Source: Flavipsychrobacter sp.
GTDB taxonomy: Bacteria; Bacteroidota; Bacteroidia; Chitinophagales; Chitinophagaceae
Direction of reading: 5' to 3'
DNA length: 64,000 nt
NCBI GenBank assembly: GCA_041392855.1
Contig: JAWKLD010000001.1
Span: 2,838,001 to 2,902,000 of the forward strand
The position numbers and the translations under genes are program-made. This document shows, piece after piece, positions 57,566-64,000 of the stretch (positions within the stretch are counted from its first letter, which is position 1; every line of letters starts with the position of its first letter). The notes under the pieces were generated by a model that did no database searches, had not been told where the DNA came from, and was given only the letters and a program-made list of their open reading frames with translations.

Positions 57566-57702
57566 AGTCTTTCGTTTTATAGTTTGAAAGACAATCAAGA
57601 CAAAAAGAAAGTACAAGCTAAACCACTCAAAAAAACTTAAATAAGATTAATAAAAGCAAATTGATGTTTTTTTGCCATTTATTGGATGTGTGTTTTGAGC
57701 TA

Positions 57703-57936
57703 CTATTTAGCTATTTCGTTTTCTATGGCATCACTTACTGCCAATACTAATTCATAAGGTAGAGAGTTATTATCCACTACGTCATATCTGTCGGAAGAAG
57801 ACCATGTCATATAAAATCTTGGAAAACCAGAAATATTGACCTCATAATAGAGTCCATTTTTCCGATGCTCTTGTATTATAACCGCTAACCAAGACTTTTT
57901 ATCGTAAATAATACGTGCAGAAAAATTATTTCGCAT
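57703..57936 (-). CDS. Small conserved-type protein (77 aa)
   Basis: MRNNFSARIIYDKKSWLAV starts a small strand-rich, soluble protein with a WSSSDRYDVVDNNSLPYEL segment and a helical end. There is no signal peptide. It lies upstream of and divergent from the XRE regulator. Function not recognised. Confidence 0.65.
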   Translation of the reverse strand: MRNNFSARIIYDKKSWLAVIIQEHRKNGLYYEVNISGFPRFYMTWSSSDRYDVVDNNSLPYELVLAVSDAIENEIAK

Positions 57937-58120
57937 TTAGTAAAGTTAATATAAAGAATCCTGTAAATAATTGAAAAATAAGGGGTAAGCTGGGTGTTTG
58001 TACCCATTTGGAGCGCAAATAATCTTTAAAAACACCAACCATTTTATAATAACAGTATGTCTTAAAGTTAAAGAAGGATTACTCCGTTACCTATTATATC
58101 AACTAGAAAAACTATTAAGA

Positions 58121-58462
58121 ATGAATTTAGGAATAGCGATAAAGTCTGTGAGAAGGCAAGTTGGAATTACTCAATATGAGTTGGCGGAGCGTTGTGGAAT
58201 ATCACAAACATCACTGTCACAGATTGAAAATCAAATAAAAAGACCTAGCAATCGTACCATTAAAAAAGTGTGCGAGGTATTAGAAGTACCGGAAGCAGTA
58301 GTATATATTTTAGCAATGCAAGACACAGATGTGCCTGTAAGCAAAAAGAATGTCTATGAAATGCTATTCCCTTCCATCAAAAACTTGGCACTACAAATAG
58401 TAGGAGATGACCATAAACAGTTTATCGAGCGTTGTGAAGCTACAACCGCTATTGCTGTTTAG
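58121..58462 (+). CDS. XRE-family HTH regulator (113 aa)
   Basis: Start at ATG 58121 (MNLGIAIKSVRRQVGIT), which begins the helix-turn-helix: QVGITQYELAERCGISQTSLSQIENQIKRPS. The rest is helical, with no ligand domain. Upstream in-frame codons from 57998 lack protein features. It overlaps the convergent gene at 58459 by 4 bases. The pair is not an evident toxin-antitoxin module, since the neighbours do not look like toxins. Target unknown. Confidence 0.88.
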   Translation: MNLGIAIKSVRRQVGITQYELAERCGISQTSLSQIENQIKRPSNRTIKKVCEVLEVPEAVVYILAMQDTDVPVSKKNVYEMLFPSIKNLALQIVGDDHKQFIERCEATTAIAV

Positions 58463-58719
58463 TTGAGCAGGCGGGCAAATAAACTACCCAGCTTTTGAGT
58501 TAGTGCTGATAGAGAATAAGTAGTGCCTTTTATCCCTTGTTGAATACTAGCATCTACACGTATAGAATTTGAAGGAGTATACTTTACTTCTACTATTATA
58601 GGTTCGTCAGTCTCTTTATAGTTCCAGTCGAGTATAGCTATTGCGCTAAAATATAAGAATACAGACCAGACAAGAGACTTCCCAATAAAAACTAGCTTTT
58701 TTCTATATGCTTCCCTCAT
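58459..58719 (-). CDS. Small membrane-anchored protein (86 aa)
   Basis: One hydrophobic helix (VFIGKSLVWSVFLYFSAIAI) follows a basic N-terminus (MREAYRKK), and the remainder is a soluble tail rich in Ser and Ile. It ends in GSLFARLLN and overlaps the XRE gene stop by 4 bases. Not recognised; no toxin features. Confidence 0.62.
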   Translation of the reverse strand: MREAYRKKLVFIGKSLVWSVFLYFSAIAILDWNYKETDEPIIVEVKYTPSNSIRVDASIQQGIKGTTYSLSALTQKLGSLFARLLN

Positions 58720-58890
58720 TGCATATTTGTTTTAATAGTGAAGTGATATTTAAAAATACCATATTTAACTTTTGATATATTCCCCCTTTTTGGGGGATAT
58801 TCTTTTATGTGTAGTTTAATTACTCAATTTAGGCTTTTATCACCATAGGTAAATAATAGCTATTTTTATTCGTAGCAAAACTAAATACCA

Positions 58891-60837
58891 ATGTACAGAG
58901 TTATTATTCCTTTTTTATTGATGATGATAGCAATAAGCACGCATGCACAAGAGTCATATCTTGGGTGCACCCATAAATACAAAGAGGTAAGATCTGGACA
59001 AAAAACAACTGTAGCAGACCTTGATGAGGATAAATACGATATAAAACATCTTTTTTTTAAGCTAGAGTTAGGCAACACTTCTACTAGCATAAAGGGAGAT
59101 GTAACTACCACTGCTACAACCGTAGTTGCAGGTTTTAATGTTTATGCTTTTGAGCTAGATGCACAGTTAACTATAGATTCTGTAAAGTTTAATGGGCAAA
59201 AAGTAACAGTAACAACCAATGGAGCAGTGAGGAAAGTGAATTTAGCAACTCCGCTATCTAATAATACAAGCTTTACAGTGCAGGTTTTTTATCATGGGCA
59301 GCCAACGTCTGGTACGGGACAGTTTTTTACAGGAGGACTAAATAAAGTGCAACGCCCATCTGGAACAAATATCCTCTACACATTGAGCGACCCTGATAGA
59401 ACGGATGAATGGTGGCCTTGCAAGCAGTCGCTTAAAGACAAAATTGATTCGGTAGACATGTGGGTGACAACTGCAGATTCTTTAAAAGCAGGTAGTAATG
59501 GACTATTGTTGAACACTACAAGTTTGCCGGGAAACAAACTGCGTTATGAATGGAAAACAAAATACCCTATAGATTATTATCTGATCACTCTAGCAGTAGC
59601 TCCTTATGGAGATTATTCCTATTACATGCATTATACCGATGGTAGTAATGACTCTATGTTGATACAGAATTACCTATACGATTCAGCAACATTTATGACA
59701 CCTGCTATTAAGGCTGCACTGGATACAACGGGTATATTGATCGATCATTTTTCGGAACTATATGGCAAATACCCTTTTTATAAAGAGAAGTACGGGCACT
59801 GTGTAGTGGGTGAGCTAGGAGGAGGAATGGAACACCAAACTATGACAACATTAGGACCTGTAAATACAGGCTTGATCGCTCATGAAATGGGGCATCAGTG
59901 GTGGGGTAATAATGTAACCTATGGTACATGGAAGGATATATGGCTGAGCGAAGGGCTGGCAACATATACCGCACAATTATTCTTCGAAAAATATTGGGGA
60001 GTGCAAGCTGCTAAAACAGAAAGGACTAGTGCTTTTGGTACAGTAATGACGCAAACATTCGGAAGTGTATATGTAGATGATACGACCAGTGTGAATAGAA
60101 TATTTAGCGGTAGGCTGACTTATGCAAAAGGAGCAGCCGTTGCCCATATGCTGAGATATTTAGCACCTGAAGATAGCCTGTTCTTTAAAGGGTTAAGAAA
60201 CTTTCAACAACAGTATGCCTATAAAAATGCAGTAACGGATGACTTGAAGCAAGTATTTGAACAAGTATATAACCAACAGTTAGATACATTCTTTAGGCAG
60301 TGGGTGTATGGTGAGGGTTTCCCAATTTACAGCATTAAATATTATCAGGTAGGTAATACCGTACATCTACAAATCAATCAGTCTACTAGCTTTCCTAATA
60401 GCGTAGCTGTATTTCATTTACCTGTCGAACTGCAGCTGAATGCTACTAATGGAGATACAACAGTGAAGTTGATGAATACAGGACTATCTCAAAACTACTC
60501 GGTGACTTGGGATAAGACGGTAACAGGTATATCTATTGATCCAAATGAACATATAGTTAATAGAAACAGTCTTGTGTCTAAAGATCAAACAATACTAAGT
60601 ATTGCTACACTCAACTTAGATGGAATAAAAGTATATCCTAACCCTGCAAAAGAGGTATGGCATATAGAAGGAGTAGCAACAGACACATGGATGTATTTAT
60701 ACGATGTGACCGGTAAACTAGTTTGGAGTGGCGTAGGAGCTAAAAGTATACCTGCTAAAGAAATGCCTTCTGGAAACTATTTGTTGCAAATAGAAAATGT
60801 AAAAACGGGTAGCCAATATTTTAAACTCGTGAAATAG
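58891..60837 (+). CDS. M1-family aminopeptidase with T9SS type A tail (648 aa)
   Basis: M1 aminopeptidases cleave N-terminal residues using zinc. The zinc site AHEMGHQWW (His331, Glu332, His335) and the third ligand in WLSEGLATY (Glu354) have the family HEXXH-X18-E spacing, and the exopeptidase signature CVVGELGGGMEHQTM precedes them. A signal peptide leads the N-terminal domain, and the C-terminus is a T9SS type A domain, IKVYPNPAKEVWHIEG and MPSGNYLLQIENVKTGSQYFKLVK. It should thus be exported to the cell surface or medium. Confidence 0.96.
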   Translation: MYRVIIPFLLMMIAISTHAQESYLGCTHKYKEVRSGQKTTVADLDEDKYDIKHLFFKLELGNTSTSIKGDVTTTATTVVAGFNVYAFELDAQLTIDSVKFNGQKVTVTTNGAVRKVNLATPLSNNTSFTVQVFYHGQPTSGTGQFFTGGLNKVQRPSGTNILYTLSDPDRTDEWWPCKQSLKDKIDSVDMWVTTADSLKAGSNGLLLNTTSLPGNKLRYEWKTKYPIDYYLITLAVAPYGDYSYYMHYTDGSNDSMLIQNYLYDSATFMTPAIKAALDTTGILIDHFSELYGKYPFYKEKYGHCVVGELGGGMEHQTMTTLGPVNTGLIAHEMGHQWWGNNVTYGTWKDIWLSEGLATYTAQLFFEKYWGVQAAKTERTSAFGTVMTQTFGSVYVDDTTSVNRIFSGRLTYAKGAAVAHMLRYLAPEDSLFFKGLRNFQQQYAYKNAVTDDLKQVFEQVYNQQLDTFFRQWVYGEGFPIYSIKYYQVGNTVHLQINQSTSFPNSVAVFHLPVELQLNATNGDTTVKLMNTGLSQNYSVTWDKTVTGISIDPNEHIVNRNSLVSKDQTILSIATLNLDGIKVYPNPAKEVWHIEGVATDTWMYLYDVTGKLVWSGVGAKSIPAKEMPSGNYLLQIENVKTGSQYFKLVK

Positions 60838-60869
60838 AACATATTTCATGTGTTGGTGAAAATATGTAA

Positions 60870-60877
60870 TACCTTTG
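60870..60877 (+). promoter_or_regulatory. Possible -7 element of the TerC-family gene
   Basis: TACCTTTG lies 40 bases before the ATG at 60918, but the only TTG upstream is 14 bases away, not 19. Confidence 0.4.
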
Positions 60878-60917
60878 CTCCGTATTAATGACGCTTAAAA
60901 ACTAGCTGCAATTATTA

Positions 60918-61760
60918 ATGGCACATTTTCAAGAACTGTTTCAGCAGATTATTGATAATCCTGTCCCTTCTGCTACAATTATCTTCAACCTGATACTTAT
61001 AGAGAGTATACTTTCTGTAGATAATGCAGCTGTTTTGGCTACCATGGTAGTAGACCTGCCTAAGCAGCAGCGGGTAAAAGCTTTACGTTATGGTATACTG
61101 GGTGCTTATGTGTTTAGAGGGATAAGTCTAGTATTTGCAGCGTATCTGATACAGATATGGTGGTTCAAGCCAGTAGGGGGTATTTATCTATTGATATTAG
61201 CGGTCAGGCATTTTATAGCTAGGGCTAAAAAAATACCTGATGAAGCAGAAAGTATAGAGGTCCAGGACAAAAATAAAAGTTGGCTGTATAGAAAGACGTT
61301 AGGATTATTAGGCCCGCTATGGTCTACAATAGTATTGGTAGAGATAATGGACTTGGCTTTTTCTATAGATAATGTGATTGCTGCAAATGCTTATACGGAT
61401 AATATTATCCTCATTTGTGTAGGTGTTTTTATAGGCATATTGGCCATGCGTTTTGTGGCACAAGGTTTTGTAAGGCTCATGGAGCGATACCCTTTTTTAG
61501 ATATATGTGCTTATGCTGTGATCGCTTTATTAGGACTAAAACTTTCCTCTTCCCTATACACGCATTTTAATCCTTGTTCGGCTGCTTCTAAATTTATAGA
61601 AGGGCCACAAGCATGTATGGAACTTAATGGACAAACCTTGGCAATGGGTGAGCACCCAATGGTATGGGGCGATATTCTTACATCTATTTTAAGTGTAAGT
61701 ATATTTCTTGTGCCGGTATTGTTTTCAGTAATATTTAACCCTCGGAAGAAGCACTCGTAG
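60918..61760 (+). CDS. TerC-family membrane protein
   Basis: 280 aa with about eight hydrophobic helices and the two family motifs: SVDNAAVLATMVVDL near residue 35 and FSIDNVIAANAY near 155, each with a membrane-buried Asp-Asn. TerC/Alx-type proteins export manganese or support metal loading of secreted proteins; the substrate here is not fixed by sequence. Its 3' end overlaps the convergent porQ gene by 26 bases. Confidence 0.9.
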   Translation: MAHFQELFQQIIDNPVPSATIIFNLILIESILSVDNAAVLATMVVDLPKQQRVKALRYGILGAYVFRGISLVFAAYLIQIWWFKPVGGIYLLILAVRHFIARAKKIPDEAESIEVQDKNKSWLYRKTLGLLGPLWSTIVLVEIMDLAFSIDNVIAANAYTDNIILICVGVFIGILAMRFVAQGFVRLMERYPFLDICAYAVIALLGLKLSSSLYTHFNPCSAASKFIEGPQACMELNGQTLAMGEHPMVWGDILTSILSVSIFLVPVLFSVIFNPRKKHS

Positions 61761-62889
61761 GACTAGTGCGTGGTGGTGCGGTATATTTCCAGCCAGGGTA
61801 AGTGTCACTCCAGTTTATTTTTTCTCCAAGCTTGCCAGCTCCAATTATTTTATTGAGTGACATGTTAATACCAAACTCGTTGTAAGCACCTGCTATATGA
61901 TAGTAAGAGCGTGCGTAATGAATTTGAAATTTATTCAAATTGACCCCAAGTCCAAAAGAAAAACCGGCAAGACCTGGCTTGTCTTCAATGCTTAGTTCTC
62001 CTCTACGAAGATGGTTATATGCAACTGTAGCTAACAGTCTTTTACCTATGATGATCTCTGCGCCAAATACAAAATGCCTGAACAGCTTATCTCCAAAGTA
62101 AGACTTCTGAGTAGCAGTAGTATCTTGTCCTCCAAATAGATTGTTTTGGGTATTGTCAGCAGGGTTATTATAACGAATATCCCACTCATATAGATGGTGT
62201 ATAGTTGCCATCAATCTTAGCGGTACATATTTTAATCTTTTAGAAATACCTATCTGTAAATCGAAAGGAAGAGGCTCTGAACTATTATTAGGGTTGTATT
62301 TTGATAATACAACACCCATGTTTTGTGCTACTGCGCTAACCATCCATAGCGCATTGCTATCATAATACGTAACACCAATGTCCATTAATAGTGCTGAAGA
62401 TCTCTTGTCGTAAAGAGCAGAGTTAGCAAACTTTAAAGCAGCTCCATAGCGCCATTTAGTTTTGTATTGCCTTGATGCGGCCAAGGTTATGGCAAATTCA
62501 TTAGCCTTAAATGTGCCATATTGGTTGCCAATATTATCCGTCTGTGTGAAACTACCGTAGTTAAGGTATTGGATGCCTAATGCAAATGAAGTATTTATTT
62601 TAGGCACATGATAACCGTATTGCATATTGGCAATGCTGATACCCGAGTAGAAGGCATTATAGTTAAGCCCTAAATTGTTATGAAGCTCAGGGCGCATTAA
62701 TGCTGGGTTTTGCAATGCAAAAGCAATATCATCATCTGCACTGGCAATATTAGTACCGCCAAGTGCAGATATATGAGGTGAATTTGCTAGTCGCAAAAAC
62801 TCCATTGTTCGTTGCCCTCCCGTTACTTGCGCATAGCTACTGCCAGTAATAGCACATAGGATAATAAGGAGGTATTTTCTTATTTGCAT
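61735..62889 (-). CDS. porQ: Type IX secretion system protein PorQ
   Basis: The start at ATG 62889 (MQIRKYLLIILCAITGSSYAQ) gives the signal peptide; 62907 is also possible. The mature part is an outer-membrane barrel with PorQ features: GGQRTMEFLRLANSPHISALGG, NIASADDDIAFALQNPALM, GLNYNAFYSGISIANMQYGY and YHIAGAYNEFGINMSLNK. In P. gingivalis PorQ belongs to the attachment (PorU/PorV/PorQ/PorZ) complex that processes T9SS cargo. None of those other genes is in the window. Confidence 0.93.
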   Translation of the reverse strand: MQIRKYLLIILCAITGSSYAQVTGGQRTMEFLRLANSPHISALGGTNIASADDDIAFALQNPALMRPELHNNLGLNYNAFYSGISIANMQYGYHVPKINTSFALGIQYLNYGSFTQTDNIGNQYGTFKANEFAITLAASRQYKTKWRYGAALKFANSALYDKRSSALLMDIGVTYYDSNALWMVSAVAQNMGVVLSKYNPNNSSEPLPFDLQIGISKRLKYVPLRLMATIHHLYEWDIRYNNPADNTQNNLFGGQDTTATQKSYFGDKLFRHFVFGAEIIIGKRLLATVAYNHLRRGELSIEDKPGLAGFSFGLGVNLNKFQIHYARSYYHIAGAYNEFGINMSLNKIIGAGKLGEKINWSDTYPGWKYTAPPRTSPTSASSEG

Positions 62890-62942
62890 AAGGTTAGAAC
62901 GGAACATAAATGAAATTATTGCTACTGTAATTTAGCTGATTT

Positions 62943-63770
62943 TTACTTTTCAGCAGCTTTTATCATTTCTTCTACGATAGGAGTACTCACACCAGTGCTA
63001 GAGAAACCGCCATCGTGGAATAGGTTTTGCATGGTCACCATCTTGGTATAGTCGCTGAATAGGCTAATACAGTAGCTAGCACATTCTTCAGCAGTAGCAT
63101 TGCCTAACGGAGACATTTTGTTAGCATACTCAAAGAAAGCATCAAAACCAGATACCCCAGAGCCAGCAGTGGTAACTGTAGGAGATTGAGATACGGTGTT
63201 TACCCTTACTTTTTTAGCAAAGCCATAGTGGTAACCAAAGCTACGTGCTATACCCTCCATTAATGCCTTCGCTTCAGCCATATCGTTATAACCAGGGAAA
63301 GTACGTTGCGCTGCGATATAGGTTAGTGCTACTACAGATGCCCATTCGTTTAGTGCATCCAATTTCATACAAGATTGTAACACCTTGTGTAGCGATAACG
63401 CAGATATATCTAATGTCTTTAAAAAGTTGTCATAATTGGTGTTCGTATACTCTATATTTTTACGAACGTTTGGAGACATACCGATTGAGTGCAATACAAA
63501 ATCGAGTTTACCGCCAAAATGATCCATACTTTGTTGTATCAGTTGTTCTAGATCTTCTGTTTTGGTAGCGTCAGCAGCTATTACGGGTGCATCATTGCAC
63601 TCTTTAGCTAGCTCATTTATCTTACCCATTCTTAATGCTATTGGCGCATTAGAAAGCACTATTTCACCACCTTCAGCTACTACCTTTTGTGCCGTTTGCC
63701 ATGCAATTGAACGCTCGTCTAGCGCTCCAAATATGATTCCTTTCTTTCCTTTTAACAATTGGTGAGACAT
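62943..63770 (-). CDS. fabI: Enoyl-[acyl-carrier-protein] reductase (NADH)
   Basis: FabI reduces enoyl-ACP in the last step of each fatty-acid elongation round. The nucleotide-binding GIIFGALDERSIAW is typical. The Y-X6-K active site is in PGYNDMAEAKALMEG, after ALTYIAAQRTFPG. Length 275 aa is normal. It is followed on the same strand by porQ after 53 bases. Confidence 0.96.
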   Translation of the reverse strand: MSHQLLKGKKGIIFGALDERSIAWQTAQKVVAEGGEIVLSNAPIALRMGKINELAKECNDAPVIAADATKTEDLEQLIQQSMDHFGGKLDFVLHSIGMSPNVRKNIEYTNTNYDNFLKTLDISALSLHKVLQSCMKLDALNEWASVVALTYIAAQRTFPGYNDMAEAKALMEGIARSFGYHYGFAKKVRVNTVSQSPTVTTAGSGVSGFDAFFEYANKMSPLGNATAEECASYCISLFSDYTKMVTMQNLFHDGGFSSTGVSTPIVEEMIKAAEK

Positions 63771-63851
63771 GTAATCTGATTTTATTTAAGTAAAAGTAGA
63801 AAAAACTGCTAAGCTTTTGTCATGGTTTTATACTTAAAGTAAGGTTTGTCA

Positions 63852-64000
63852 TTATCTCCTGATAATGATCTCTACTCTTCTATTGGCAAACCTTCCCTCC
63901 TCAGTGTCATTTGAGGCTACAGGAGCTGCTTCTCCCCACCCTGCATAGCGAATATAATCTTCGAGTATGCCCAAACCTGCTATTTCCTCTGCTACTAAGC
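63852..64000 (-). CDS. OmpA-family C-terminal domain (3' end only)
   Basis: A minus-strand frame open to the window edge ends at 63852 and reads LEDYIRYAGWGEAAPVASN, then EEGRFANRRVEIIIRR. This is the C-terminal end of an OmpA/MotB-like peptidoglycan-binding domain, whose GxGExxPxxxN and NRRVEI signatures are visible. The rest lies outside the window. Confidence 0.85.
   Translation of the reverse strand, partial: LVAEEIAGLGILEDYIRYAGWGEAAPVASNDTEEGRFANRRVEIIIRR

Noticed and set aside
58121..58719. Toxin-antitoxin pair formed by the XRE gene and its overlapping neighbour
   Set aside because: The genes are convergent, not in an operon, and the 86-aa neighbour has a membrane helix and no toxin-like fold.

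Overview
The window comes from a Bacteroidota chromosome. It holds three type IX secretion (T9SS) genes (porX, porQ and a PorG-like DUF6089 protein), five proteins with T9SS type A C-terminal sorting domains, many SPII lipoproteins with a Cys near residue 15-20, three sequences matching the Bacteroidota promoter TTG-N19-TAnnTTTG exactly, and no evident reliance on Shine-Dalgarno sites. Gene content (MEP isoprenoid pathway, PorX/PorQ, Kelch-CTD proteins, MtfA) fits a Chitinophagales-like lineage, but I cannot fix the rank from sequence alone. There is no prophage, integrase, transposase or CRISPR array; most of the window is ordinary chromosome with a few accessory patches.

Layout. 0-3.3 kb: 3' part of rho, a lipoprotein and a Tat-exported pirin. 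3.3-7.4 kb (minus): a compact run of two sister lipoproteins, a divergent Lgt-like membrane enzyme, a radical SAM protein resembling the tetraether-synthase (Tes/MJ0619) group, and three tiny membrane proteins, one of only 59 aa. 7.5-15 kb: a DUF2834 protein, a Crp-like regulator, a GAF/HisKA protein with no ATPase domain, glyS, a di-heme peroxidase and an OmpR-type regulator. 15-28 kb is mainly housekeeping: tRNA-Leu(TAG), tig, mtfA, an ABC ATPase with a PduO-type cobalamin adenosyltransferase, ispE, rplT/rpmI, miaA, cdsA, a CPBP protease and dxs.

28-31 kb (minus) is a recently rearranged array of small envelope genes. It has a duplicated ~270-bp segment, a clear outer-membrane-protein pseudogene with an 80-codon in-frame deletion, and three copies of a TGTCCA/TGGACA hairpin. 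31-35.5 kb: purL, two orphan genes and a GEVED/T9SS protein. 35.6-40.7 kb carries four related lipoproteins with a CX4CH heme-c-like motif; three also carry a large beta-propeller ending in a conserved HHxSxCxxRNG signature, with folB embedded among them. This is the best candidate here for an undescribed system.

40.9-50.2 kb holds a BamA-like barrel, nadK, a PorG-like protein, a GNAT, porX, and a MoxR / TPR / ParA trio. 50-64 kb: gcvP, a secreted orphan, tandem Kelch-T9SS proteins, a small XRE regulator, an M1 aminopeptidase with a T9SS tail, a TerC-family protein, porQ, fabI and the 3' end of an OmpA-family gene. The secretion machinery (PorX, PorQ, PorG-like) and five likely cargo proteins are spread across the window rather than forming an operon.
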